Notes under the pieces: model-generated | Told to the model about the DNA's origin: nothing | The model's input: only the letters and a program-made list of their open reading frames with translations | The model's database searches: none | From: a bacterium | GTDB lineage: Bacteria > Actinomycetota > Acidimicrobiia > Spongiisociales > JAENVV01 | Assembly (NCBI GenBank): GCA_024641305.1 | Contig: JAHEDI010000020.1 | Coordinates: 1 to 62,101 of the forward strand | Direction: 5' to 3' | Length of the DNA stretch: 62,101 bases | Shown: positions 1 to 8,260 of the stretch, one piece after another | Layout of the letters: each line of letters opens with the position of its first letter | Numbering within the stretch: the stretch's first letter is position 1 | Position numbers and translations under genes: made by a program

Positions 1-36
1 CAAGACGACGGCGGTGATCAGAAGGCATCGTTTCAT
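1..36 (-). CDS. Secreted protein, N-terminal fragment (partial)
   Basis: Only the first twelve codons are inside the window; the gene runs off the left edge. They read MKRCLLITAVVL, a basic start followed by a hydrophobic stretch, as in a signal peptide or membrane anchor. The hexamer TACGCT (complement of 43-48) ends 6 nt before the ATG, the leaderless layout seen at many genes here. Function cannot be told from this fragment. Confidence 0.45.
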   Translation of the reverse strand, partial: MKRCLLITAVVL

Positions 37-250
37 GGACACAGCGTACGCATGGGAAGGGCGCCGTCGGTGTCTTTCGGCGACTCGCCGTTTGGCTGAA
101 AACCCTCAACCCCTCAGGCCAATGAGGCACTTCCGGGCGGAAGCGATGGGCTGTCCATTTCATGGGTCACCTTATATGCACATGGGCGCATAGGTCGTTT
201 GGCCTTAGGACCTGGGCCGTTTTCGTGTAGCACCGGGAGCGAAGATGATG

Positions 251-280
251 CATAATTCAGTTTGTGAAATAAATCACAAA
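251..280 (+). promoter_or_regulatory. CRP/FNR- or Rex-like operator with adjoining -10
   Basis: Positions 261-280 form a perfect inverted repeat TTTGTGA-N6-TCACAAA with an AT-rich centre. It contains the CRP-family core TGTGA-N6-TCACA and differs by one base from the Rex core TTGTGAA-N4-TTCACAA. A candidate -10, CATAAT, lies at 251-256, so the site would cover the transcription start and could act as a repressor site. It sits about 50 bp upstream of the preferred ATG at 329. Which protein binds is not known; the sequence fits CRP slightly better. Confidence 0.6.
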
Positions 281-328
281 GTGAAAGATCTCAGTAGTAG
301 ATCGCAAGCGGTAGGAAAGGATCGCACC

Positions 329-1018
329 ATGAACAGCCGCATGAAGAAGTTAGGATATGTGCTAGCAGTCGTAGGCCTCGGATTTTTGATCGGAGCGGGA
401 GTCGCGCTGAACATTGCGAGGGCCGGCAACAAGTCATTGCAGTCTTTCAGTGAGGCGCAGAACGTCACGCTGAGCTACAACGACGAGGGTCAGCTAGTCG
501 ACCGGGGTAGCACCGAAGGCGCAGAAGCCATCATGGCGTTGTTGACCGATGACTGGGGCTACCCGGTTGTTATGTCACAGCTTGATCCCGCAGATCCGGT
601 GGTCAACACCCCAAGTGAGTACATGTTCCAGATGGCCACGATTGGCTATCACACCTTGCATGGATCAACCGAAGTCACCCTCGATGCTGATGTCGAGTAC
701 AACGGCGAAACGTTCGCTGCTGGGACGTACACGGTTGAAACCAACGGCAAGTACTGGACGGACTTTGATCGGATGCACCCACTGGAAGGCCCCGCTCGTG
801 CCGCAGTATGGAGCGGAACGGCCCACGCGTTGATCGCTGAGCTCGGTGTTGGCACCGTGACGGCATCGACATTGCAACTGGCAACCGGAGTGGTCGCCTT
901 GGTCGCGGGTATCGGTTTCGTAACGATGCTGAGCGGATTCGGTCTGGTCTGGATTGCAAGTGCGCAACCAAGCAAGGAAGAGATTGAGTCACGAGTTCTG
1001 GCTGGTTCGGGCGTCTAA
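329..1018 (+). CDS. Two-TM protein with extracytoplasmic domain, unrecognised
   Basis: I do not recognise this 229-residue protein. It has an N-terminal TM helix (about residues 9-30), an extracytoplasmic domain of about 150 residues rich in acidic, Thr and Gly residues, and a second TM helix near 190-215 followed by a short cytoplasmic tail. The start at 329 is chosen because GGAAAGG (about 314-320) is well placed as ribosome binding site and because the upstream palindrome at 261-280 would otherwise be coding. A strong hairpin follows the stop. Control by a CRP or Rex type factor is suggested by the palindrome, which would fit a redox or energy-linked envelope function, but that is inference only. 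Confidence 0.75.
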   Translation: MNSRMKKLGYVLAVVGLGFLIGAGVALNIARAGNKSLQSFSEAQNVTLSYNDEGQLVDRGSTEGAEAIMALLTDDWGYPVVMSQLDPADPVVNTPSEYMFQMATIGYHTLHGSTEVTLDADVEYNGETFAAGTYTVETNGKYWTDFDRMHPLEGPARAAVWSGTAHALIAELGVGTVTASTLQLATGVVALVAGIGFVTMLSGFGLVWIASAQPSKEEIESRVLAGSGV

Positions 1019-1042
1019 CCGACGCCTAGCGATCCCGCTAGT

Positions 1043-1071
1043 GAGAATCCCGGGCTTTGCCCGGGATTCTC
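1043..1071 (+). terminator. Intrinsic-type hairpin after the two-TM gene
   Basis: A perfect 13-bp stem (GAGAATCCCGGGC with its complement) closes a TTT loop, 25 bp after the stop codon. There is only a weak T-rich tail (CTTGTGT), as is common in high-GC actinobacteria. Confidence 0.8.
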
Positions 1072-1101
1072 TTGTGTCTGTCCATCGACCATCATGGGGG
1101 C

Positions 1102-4100
1102 ATGCTCGAAATCTCGTATCCCGATCTGCCGATCACTGAGCGGCGCCAGGAGCTGCTCGAGGTCATTCGTGATCACCAGGTGGTCGTGGTGGCAGGAGAG
1201 ACGGGGTCCGGAAAGTCGACCCAGCTTCCCAAACTCTGTCTGGAATTGGGCCGTGGCCAACAAGGTCTGATCGGGCACACCCAGCCACGGCGAATCGCGG
1301 CCCGCTCGATCGCCGAACGGGTCGCAGAAGAACTCGGATCTCAGCTCGGCGATCTCGTCGGATATACGGTTCGGTTTACGGATCAGGTTGGCGATGCCAC
1401 CCGGGTCAAAATCATGACCGATGGGATCCTCCTCAATGAGACTCACCGCGATCGGCTCCTCTCCAAATACGACACGATCATCATCGACGAGGCTCACGAG
1501 CGGAGTCTCAACATCGACTTCCTGCTCGGCTATCTCAAGACGGTGCTTCCCAAACGACCGGACCTGAAGGTCATCATCACGTCGGCCACCATCGATACCG
1601 AGCGATTCTCGGCTCACTTTGATGGGGCTCCGGTCGTTGAAGTGTCTGGTCGCATGTACCCGGTTGAGGTTCGATATCGGCCGCTCGACGACCCCGGGCG
1701 CGACGAAGTCCGTGACCAGCCTGAAGGGATCTGTGAGGCGGTCGTCGAACTGATCGCCGAAGGGGACGGAGACATACTGGTGTTCTGTGCCGGCGAACGA
1801 GAGATCCGCGACGCCGTCGATGCCCTTGAGGAACTCGATCTGTCTCACACCGAGATCGTTCCAATGTTCGGTCGGCTGTCGGCGGCCGAACAGCATCGGG
1901 TCTTCGAAGCGCACACCGGCCGCCGGATCGTAGTCGCCACCAACGTTGCAGAGACCTCGCTCACGGTCCCGGGGATCAGATTCGTCGTCGATTGTGGAAC
2001 CGCCCGGGTGTCGCGCTTCTCAAAACGAACCAAGGTACAACGGCTCCCGATCGAGCCCATCTCCCAGGCGTCTGCTTCCCAGCGGGCTGGCAGGTGTGGG
2101 CGGCTCGGTCCGGGCGTTGCCATCCGGCTGTACTCACTCGACGACTTCGAGAGCCGTGCGGAATTCACCGATCCCGAAATCTTGCGCACTCAGCTGGCGT
2201 CGGTCATTCTGCAAATGGCCTCGCTGGGCATCGGGGAGATCGAAACGTTCCCTTTCCTGGACCCTCCGGATAGCCGCACGATACGCGACGGGGTGGCTCT
2301 CCTTGTTGAACTGCAGGCGGTTGACCCGGACCGCGTTGGCACAACCCGATGGGTCACAAATGTTGGGCGGACGCTTTCCCGGCTACCGGTCGACGTTCGG
2401 TTGGCAAGGATGTTGGTCGAGGCGGACCGCAACGGTTCGCTCAAGGAAATGCTCATCATCGTTTCGGCGCTCGCTATTCAGGACCCTCGCGATCGGCCGA
2501 CGGGCGAGGAGACCAAGGCGGATCAATTGCATGCTCGTTTTCGTGATGAGCAGTCCGATTTCGTGACCTGGTTGAATCTGTGGGGCCACCTCGGTTCGGA
2601 GCGTCGGAGCCGATCTTCCAATCAATTCCGCAAGATGTGTCGCGATGAGTTCCTCAACTACCGGAGGGTTCGTGAATGGCAGGATGTCCACAGCCAGCTA
2701 GCCAGGGCGACCAAGGATCTCGGGATGAAACGCGTCAAAGTTGTGGCGAGTCCCGAACAGATTCACCAAGCACTGCTGGCCGGGTTGTTATCCCAGGTCG
2801 GTACCAAGGATCCGGAAAGCTATGAGTATCGCGGAGCGCGCGGGGTGAGATTTGCGATTTCCCCGGCGTCGACGTTATTCAAGCGCGGTCCGGCGTGGGT
2901 GATGGCGGGCCAGCTTGTCGAAACAGCCCGGATGTGGGCCCGTCAGGTGTCCGGGATCAGTCCCGAAGAAATCGAGAGGGCAGCCGGTCATCTGGTCAAA
3001 CGAACCCACTCGGATCCGTGGTGGGACTCGACCCAGGGTGCCTCACTGACCAATGAGTCCGTAACCCTATATGGCCTTCCCTTGCAGACGACCCGACCAG
3101 TTCAATTTGGTCGGATCGATGAGGAGCAAGCCCGGGATCTGTTCATTCGTCACGCCCTCATCGTTGGCGAATGGGCCGCCACCCACGACTTCGTCGAGCA
3201 CAATCATGCGGTCATGGCTGAAGGCCTTGAACTGGAGCGTCGCTTCCAGCGCACCGATCTTCTCGTCACGGACGAAACGCTGGTCGCCTGGTTCGCCAGC
3301 CGCATTCCGAGCGACGTGACGACGGTGCGCCATTTTGATCGTTGGTGGAAGGATGAGCGTCACCGTAGACCGCAGCTGCTCCATCTGAGTATCGACGATT
3401 TGCTGGATCCGGATGTCGAGACGCCGAACGCTCAGGACTTCCCCGCTAACTGGGTTTACGGAGATCTTTCGCTTCCCATCCAATACCTCCAGGGCGGAGG
3501 AATCCAGGTAGAAATCCCGCTGACCGCCCTCGAGCGTGTCGAAGCGGGGGCCTTCGGATTTCTGGTTCCCGGGCTATTGCGGGAGTTGCTCGACACCACT
3601 GTCCGGGGACTTCCCAAAGGTGTGCGCAAAGCGGTTGCGCCCATCGCCGATACCGTCGAGGCAATGGTGATCGCCGCTCGGACCGCTGACGCCGACCTGG
3701 CCACGTTCGTCCGGTCGGAGGTGCAAAGGAGGGCCGGGATGGTCGTGTCGCACGACGACCTGGGCTTGTCGGACCTGCCAGATCGGCTCCGGACCACCTT
3801 CAGCATTCGCGACGACGAAGGCCGAGAAGTGGCCAGGGGATTTGATCTCGCCATGATCAAGGAAGAGCTACGAAGCCGTTCCCGCGCCCGTATGTCCGAT
3901 ACCAACCATCCGCTGGAGCGATCGGGAGTTACCGCGTGGGACTTCGGCGAGTTGCCGAGGGAACTCGATCTCGGTGACGGAACCCTCGCCTACCCGGCGA
4001 TTGTTGACCAAACCGAGACCGTGGGTATTCGCCTCGTGGCCAGTCGCGACGAGCAAGGGGCAGCCAGCTGGGCTGGCATGAGGCGGTTGATGTTGCTGAG

Positions 4101-4764
4101 CCTGCCGCTGGCTCACAAGCTCATCAGGCTTACGAACGAAGAGAAGCTGGCTATTGCGGCGAGCCCGTATCGATCGGTCGGGGCCTGGAGCGACGACTGC
4201 CTCCTGTCGGCGCTCGGATCGATACTTCTTGACTTTGGATCTATGCCGTTCGATGAAGCGACGTTCAAAAGGCTGATCGATCACGCTAAAGACCAACTTG
4301 ATGACGTTCTCACCGACACTGTCGATGTGAGCCTCGTCGTGCTGGAACGCTATCGCTCGGTCCTCAGACAGCTCGCACAGACTCCCGCCCGTTATGGCGA
4401 GATCGTCAGGGACATCACCGGCCAACTGGATCAGCTGGTGTATGCCGGGTTCGTTGCCGAATTGACGGTTGAACGAATCGGACACATCGGCCGGTACCTT
4501 GAAGCTGTCGTCGTGCGGATCGGCAGATTGGAAGGAAATCCTGAACGAGACCGCCGCCAGATGGGCCTGATTCAAGGACTCGAATCAGATCTGGCGGCGG
4601 TCTCAGCGTCAGCAGGGGTTCACTGGTCGGGTCGAGAGAGTGAACTCGTTGATATCGCCTGGTCCATTCAGGAACTCCGGGTGAGCCTGTTCGCTCAGTC
4701 CATCGGTACCGATGGGCCGGTTAGCGAGAAGCGAATCCGCGCCCGACTCGATGACCTCCGCTAG
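1102..4764 (+). CDS. hrpA: ATP-dependent RNA helicase HrpA (DEAH box)
   Basis: This is a DEAH-box helicase of the HrpA family, 1220 residues, close to the usual 1250-1300. Visible motifs are Walker A GETGSGKST (residues 32-40), DEAH (129-132), SAT (161-163) and the arginine-finger motif QRAGRCGR about residue 330. Helicase-associated and OB-like regions follow, then the long C-terminal DUF3418-type region typical of HrpA rather than HrpB. It probably remodels RNA or ribonucleoprotein, as described for stalled-ribosome rescue by E. coli HrpA. The ATG at 1102 is chosen over an in-frame codon at 1057, which lies inside the preceding terminator hairpin. The stop codon overlaps the convergent neighbour's stop in the palindrome CTAG. 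Confidence 0.93.
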   Translation: MLEISYPDLPITERRQELLEVIRDHQVVVVAGETGSGKSTQLPKLCLELGRGQQGLIGHTQPRRIAARSIAERVAEELGSQLGDLVGYTVRFTDQVGDATRVKIMTDGILLNETHRDRLLSKYDTIIIDEAHERSLNIDFLLGYLKTVLPKRPDLKVIITSATIDTERFSAHFDGAPVVEVSGRMYPVEVRYRPLDDPGRDEVRDQPEGICEAVVELIAEGDGDILVFCAGEREIRDAVDALEELDLSHTEIVPMFGRLSAAEQHRVFEAHTGRRIVVATNVAETSLTVPGIRFVVDCGTARVSRFSKRTKVQRLPIEPISQASASQRAGRCGRLGPGVAIRLYSLDDFESRAEFTDPEILRTQLASVILQMASLGIGEIETFPFLDPPDSRTIRDGVALLVELQAVDPDRVGTTRWVTNVGRTLSRLPVDVRLARMLVEADRNGSLKEMLIIVSALAIQDPRDRPTGEETKADQLHARFRDEQSDFVTWLNLWGHLGSERRSRSSNQFRKMCRDEFLNYRRVREWQDVHSQLARATKDLGMKRVKVVASPEQIHQALLAGLLSQVGTKDPESYEYRGARGVRFAISPASTLFKRGPAWVMAGQLVETARMWARQVSGISPEEIERAAGHLVKRTHSDPWWDSTQGASLTNESVTLYGLPLQTTRPVQFGRIDEEQARDLFIRHALIVGEWAATHDFVEHNHAVMAEGLELERRFQRTDLLVTDETLVAWFASRIPSDVTTVRHFDRWWKDERHRRPQLLHLSIDDLLDPDVETPNAQDFPANWVYGDLSLPIQYLQGGGIQVEIPLTALERVEAGAFGFLVPGLLRELLDTTVRGLPKGVRKAVAPIADTVEAMVIAARTADADLATFVRSEVQRRAGMVVSHDDLGLSDLPDRLRTTFSIRDDEGREVARGFDLAMIKEELRSRSRARMSDTNHPLERSGVTAWDFGELPRELDLGDGTLAYPAIVDQTETVGIRLVASRDEQGAASWAGMRRLMLLSLPLAHKLIRLTNEEKLAIAASPYRSVGAWSDDCLLSALGSILLDFGSMPFDEATFKRLIDHAKDQLDDVLTDTVDVSLVVLERYRSVLRQLAQTPARYGEIVRDITGQLDQLVYAGFVAELTVERIGHIGRYLEAVVVRIGRLEGNPERDRRQMGLIQGLESDLAAVSASAGVHWSGRESELVDIAWSIQELRVSLFAQSIGTDGPVSEKRIRARLDDLR

Positions 4765-5444
4765 TCGTCATCACCGTGGTTGCCCTCATGATCATCGTGG
4801 CCATGGTCTTCTTCGTGATCGTCGTCGTCTGAGCCCCGGTTGGATGAGTCGTCATCGTCATCGTCATCGTGGTCGTCGTCGGAGTCCTTGATCGATAACT
4901 CGTCGTCGGTGTCATCACTACCGTCGTCGTCGATAGTGGTGCTGGTGACGGTCGACGTATCGGTCACGGTGTTTTCGACCATGGTCGTGTCTGTTGTGAC
5001 AGTCGTCGTTTCGTCGTTGATTCGATCCCGAACCCGGATTCGTATCCCGCCGTCTTCGAGTTCGGCGTTGAATTTAATTTCACGGTTGCCATTCGAGAAA
5101 TTGACCTCGATCTCCTGGCCCGATGTCTGTTCGCTAAAGGCAGTCCACGGATCGTTGGCATCCGCCGAAGTGAGCCTCAAGGATGAGCCGTCGTAATTGA
5201 TCGTCACACTTCCGGCTTCACCAACCACATAGGTTGTGGGGCCGACGACGCCGGCGTCCAGAACGCTGGAGTCTGACGACGATGGGGTCGTCACCGTTGA
5301 TGTCTCTGGCATTGATGTGTCCGACACGAAGGTGACGGCGGTCCGGGCATTACTCGTCGAGGTAGGCATCGCGTTGGCGATGCCGAAAACGAGCATGCTG
5401 GCGACTGCGGTCAGCACTCCGATAAGAGTCATTCTTCGATACAT
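4761..5444 (-). CDS. Secreted protein with beta domain and Asp/His-rich tail
   Basis: A signal peptide (about residues 1-25, ending near IANAMP) is followed by a Ser/Thr-rich linker and a domain of about 70 residues (about 85-150) with alternating beta pattern: GSVTI, then a Val/Phe strand, KFNAE, IRIRV. After a second Thr-rich stretch the last 60 residues are almost entirely Asp, His, Glu and Ser. Such tails commonly bind Ca2+ or transition metals; that is inference. The beta domain aligns with the protein encoded at 7586-8188 on the other side of the two-component genes. It lies downstream of the kinase gene on the same strand, 83 bp away. AGGAGG-like sequence (complement of 5453-5459) precedes the ATG. 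I do not recognise a named family. Confidence 0.75.
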   Translation of the reverse strand: MYRRMTLIGVLTAVASMLVFGIANAMPTSTSNARTAVTFVSDTSMPETSTVTTPSSSDSSVLDAGVVGPTTYVVGEAGSVTINYDGSSLRLTSADANDPWTAFSEQTSGQEIEVNFSNGNREIKFNAELEDGGIRIRVRDRINDETTTVTTDTTMVENTVTDTSTVTSTTIDDDGSDDTDDELSIKDSDDDHDDDDDDDSSNRGSDDDDHEEDHGHDDHEGNHGDDD

Positions 5445-5527
5445 ATGTCTGGTACCTCCTGGTGGTTATGGCAACAGAATGCCCGATCCAGGGTTTTCGA
5501 GTCCTCATCCGAACGTTAAGTAAACGT

Positions 5528-6793
5528 CTAGATATGAGGGAACTTGATCCGGACGGTCGTGCCTCCGGAGGAGCTTGACAACCATTCCGCCGATCCACCT
5601 GCGGCTTCGGCCGTGTTGCGCACGATATCGATTCCCAGGCCAGTGGAGTCTCCGCTGCTGCGCCCCCGTTCGAGCAAATTCCGATTCGCGACACCGGGTC
5701 CGTGATCGATTACCTCCAGGACTGCCATTCCATCGTGCTCGGTGAGGACCAAACGGTATGCGGTACCGACGGGAGTATGGGCGAAGATGTTGCCGATGAC
5801 CGCATCGATCGCGGCGGTGACGTCGGTGTCGCGACCAGCCACCGGACTGGGTGCGATGGGTGCGTCGAGTTGCCATGAGCGACCCTGGTCTTCTGCGAGT
5901 GCCCCCCAGTATTCTGCCCGGGCTCGCACGACAGCCGTAAGGTCGGTTGTCGCCCCGCCACCTTCTCGGATGGGTCGCCTGGCTTCGTTGATCAGATGGC
6001 TCACCGTACGTTCCAACTCGTCGATGTCGTTCTGCACGCGAGACGTGTCTACCGCCGACTCAAGCGCTTCCACATCCAGCTTGAGAGCTGTCAGCGGGGT
6101 ACGGAGCCGATGTGAGAGGTCGGCGATTGCCTCACGTTCACCGGCCAGCAGTTGGGCTACCCGGTGGCTTAGATGGTTGAACGCTGTGCCCACCTGGACG
6201 AGCTCCGCCGGCCCAGACGGGATAACGGAGGCATCAAGCTCCCCAGACCCCAACCGTTCGGTGGCGCGGACGAGATCTTCGATTGGTCGAACGACCGACC
6301 GTCCCAAACGATCGGCCACGAGGGCAGCGACGCCAATGAGTGCCAACCCGAGAGCCGCCAGGATGACCCAGGAGGCAATGACGTTCTCCATCAGAATCGC
6401 GGTTGGCACGGTCACCACCACGATCCAGGAGTTTGCCTGTTTCAGTACTGGAACCACCACAGCCTGGCCTGCGTCGACCGCCTGGCGCGACGCCTCGCCG
6501 ACCGCGGCAGCCTCGGTTAGGTCAAGCCCGATTGGCAAGGCAGCACCGATCACTTCTCCAGGGGCCAGTTGGATCGAGACGTTGGAGGGAAGTGCAAGGT
6601 CAAAAGAGCTGACCGCTTCCGGACTGTCGTCCAACGTGGCTGCTAGCTGTGCAACGGTCTGAGCGTTCCGTTCGGCCGAAGCCATCGCCCGGTCGGCGGC
6701 GAGATCCCTTATCAGCGCCGCCAAAGGGATAAGGAAGGCCAACACCACGATGGACGTGGTCGCCACCGCCGACAGACCCAGCCACCTTCTCAC
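5528..6793 (-). CDS. Sensor histidine kinase (HAMP-HisKA-HATPase)
   Basis: A membrane-bound two-component kinase of 421 residues. TM1 lies near residues 10-30, an extracytoplasmic sensor of about 105 residues follows, TM2 near 138-160, then HAMP, the HisKA H box DLSHRLRTPLTAL (phosphoacceptor His228), an N-box region IGNIFAHTP and a G box DHGPGVAN with GLGIDIV. The length and order match OmpR-partner kinases. The GTG start overlaps the stop of the response regulator by 4 nt (GTGA), so the two are translationally coupled. The secreted beta-domain proteins on both sides suggest that it monitors an envelope or metal cue. Confidence 0.92.
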   Translation of the reverse strand: MRRWLGLSAVATTSIVVLAFLIPLAALIRDLAADRAMASAERNAQTVAQLAATLDDSPEAVSSFDLALPSNVSIQLAPGEVIGAALPIGLDLTEAAAVGEASRQAVDAGQAVVVPVLKQANSWIVVVTVPTAILMENVIASWVILAALGLALIGVAALVADRLGRSVVRPIEDLVRATERLGSGELDASVIPSGPAELVQVGTAFNHLSHRVAQLLAGEREAIADLSHRLRTPLTALKLDVEALESAVDTSRVQNDIDELERTVSHLINEARRPIREGGGATTDLTAVVRARAEYWGALAEDQGRSWQLDAPIAPSPVAGRDTDVTAAIDAVIGNIFAHTPVGTAYRLVLTEHDGMAVLEVIDHGPGVANRNLLERGRSSGDSTGLGIDIVRNTAEAAGGSAEWLSSSSGGTTVRIKFPHI

Positions 6794-7473
6794 GAGGTCG
6801 GATCGACCAGCTTGATGCCAACGCTATGGACAGTTTGCAAATAGCGCGGTTCGGCTGCGGTCTCACCGAGCTTGCGGCGAAGCACGCTCAGGTGAACGTC
6901 GATCGTTTTGTCGGCCCCTCCATAAGGCTGGCGCCACACTCCGGCAAGGAGGTCCCGTTTCGAAACGACCACGCCAACCCGTTCGGCCAGAAAGGCGAGG
7001 AAGTCGAACTCCTTACGGGTGAGGTCAAGTACCGTTCCGGCCAGCGAAGCCTCCCGTTTCCCCGTGTCGACTGTCAGGGCACCAACCCTGATTGGGCCAG
7101 CAGTTACTCCTGAGTTGATGCGGCGCATGATCGCGGTGATCCGGGCGTCGATCTGCGCTCCAGAGAACGGCTTGACGACATAGTCGTCGGCACCGACTCC
7201 GAGGACAGCAACGATCTCGGACTCGTCGTCTCGTGCCGTGGCAACGACGATCGGCACGTCGCTCACGGCTCGGATCATTTTGAGGACCTGAGTCCCGTCG
7301 ATGTCAGGCAACCCGAGATCCAAAACAATGATATCGAAGGCCGAGGAGGTGGCCCGTTGCACCGCATCCATTCCGGTAGCCGACGTCTCGACACTGAACC
7401 CGCGGCCGGTGAGATACTCGCTGAGGCGTTGGCGGATGGCTTGGTCATCTTCGACGAGGAGAACAGAAGGCAT
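6790..7473 (-). CDS. OmpR/PhoB-family response regulator
   Basis: A 227-residue regulator: receiver domain (about 1-115) with acidic pocket EDD (8-10), phosphoacceptor Asp52 in VLDLGLPD and Lys101 in VKPF, then a winged-helix DNA-binding domain (about 125-225) with DLTRKEFDFL and the recognition region TIDVHLSVLRRKLG. The ATG at 7473 is chosen because TAGGAT (complement of 7481-7486) ends 7 nt before it, the leaderless layout; another in-frame ATG three codons upstream overlaps that hexamer. First gene of an operon with the kinase. It probably controls the divergent secreted-protein gene and the one downstream of the kinase. Confidence 0.93.
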   Translation of the reverse strand: MPSVLLVEDDQAIRQRLSEYLTGRGFSVETSATGMDAVQRATSSAFDIIVLDLGLPDIDGTQVLKMIRAVSDVPIVVATARDDESEIVAVLGVGADDYVVKPFSGAQIDARITAIMRRINSGVTAGPIRVGALTVDTGKREASLAGTVLDLTRKEFDFLAFLAERVGVVVSKRDLLAGVWRQPYGGADKTIDVHLSVLRRKLGETAAEPRYLQTVHSVGIKLVDPTS

Positions 7474-7585
7474 GCCGGTCATCCTATCGACGGGGCAGGG
7501 CGGACCGTGGACCGACAGGGGCGGTTTACCAATTCCTAACCTTGGCCAGAGAGTTCGCGAAGACGCCGGGTGGCATACTGCCGGC
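7474..7585. promoter_or_regulatory. Divergent leaderless promoters between regulator and secreted protein
   Basis: On the minus strand TAGGAT (complement of 7481-7486) ends 7 nt before the response-regulator ATG. On the plus strand CATACT (7574-7579) ends 6 nt before the ATG at 7586. Neither gene has a convincing Shine-Dalgarno sequence. The 86 bp between these hexamers should hold the regulator's own operators; I found no clear direct repeat in it. Confidence 0.5.
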
Positions 7586-8188
7586 ATGCCCGCATGGACA
7601 CGACTTATCGGTGGTTGGTTTCTCGCCTTGATTGTGGCGTTGGCGCTGTCGTGGGGAGCCGTTTCGATGGTCCGTGGGGGGGTCATTGAATCGAGCGGAA
7701 CCCTACCTCGCACCGTTCCCGTTGCCAGTGAGACAACTGTCTCATCCATGCTGCCGACGTCTTCATCTTCGGTGCCCGTCGACAATTCGATGATCGTTGA
7801 TTCGATCCCCGACCCCACTTCCACGACCCCTGGCAACCCGGCAACACCCACGCCATCGACTCCGCCCACAACCAAGGCATCAACCGGGACTAGTTCGACC
7901 ACTGCGATCAGCTCTTCGACTAGTTCGTCCACCTCGTCGACTACCAGCACGACCGTCAGCCAGGTCCTGACGACCAAGACTTATCAATTGACTGGCGGAA
8001 GCGTCACCATCAGCTTCGCTCCAGGGGTTGTGAACTTTAAGGCTGCAGTACCGCAAAGTGGTTACTCCACCGATGTGAAAGACGTCGGACCCGATCGGGT
8101 TCGGGTCGAATTCGACAAGGATGGCTCGCACTCCAAGTTTCAGGCAGAGTGGGTCTCCGGCAAGCTGGCGGTCACGATCGAGGACTAG
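7586..8188 (+). CDS. Membrane-anchored protein with Thr/Ser linker and beta domain
   Basis: This 200-residue protein has an N-terminal TM anchor or signal (about residues 7-30), a long low-complexity Ser/Thr/Pro linker (about 40-130) and a C-terminal beta domain of about 70 residues. The domain starts at TYQLTGGSVTI and ends at KFQAEWVSGKLAVTIED. It aligns with the beta domain of the protein at 4761-5444 (shared pattern TY, GSVTI, V-F, KF-AE, G, V, D). It is transcribed divergently from the response regulator. The start is placed at 7586 on the basis of the leaderless -10 CATACT. No named family recognised; a partner or accessory sensor of the kinase is possible. Confidence 0.75.
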   Translation: MPAWTRLIGGWFLALIVALALSWGAVSMVRGGVIESSGTLPRTVPVASETTVSSMLPTSSSSVPVDNSMIVDSIPDPTSTTPGNPATPTPSTPPTTKASTGTSSTTAISSSTSSSTSSTTSTTVSQVLTTKTYQLTGGSVTISFAPGVVNFKAAVPQSGYSTDVKDVGPDRVRVEFDKDGSHSKFQAEWVSGKLAVTIED

Positions 8189-8260
8189 GTCTGAGGGCGG
8201 GCTTACGGGTTGTGGTCCGGCCTGGCTAATATCCGATCTCTCGCCTTTTCGATTGGATTC

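Noticed and set aside
245-328. N-terminal extension of the first two-TM protein
   Set aside because: It spans a perfect operator palindrome, and a good ribosome binding site exists before the ATG at 329.
1057-1101. N-terminal extension of hrpA
   Set aside because: These codons fall inside the upstream terminator hairpin and encode no conserved residues.
3868-4575. Minus-strand open frame opposite hrpA
   Set aside because: It lies within the C-terminal region of HrpA, has no recognisable domain and no ribosome binding site.
5742-6662. Long open frame on the plus strand opposite the histidine kinase gene
   Set aside because: It is the antisense of a clear HAMP-HisKA-HATPase protein and has no family pattern; high GC content keeps such frames open.
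7483-7977. Extension of the response regulator upstream of its receiver domain
   Set aside because: It would overlap the divergent secreted-protein gene and precede the normal receiver start; Val/Gly-rich antisense sequence.
8189-8260. SAH riboswitch before ahcY
   Set aside because: The leader is only about 70 nt and lacks the conserved core; only a -10-like TAATAT is visible.
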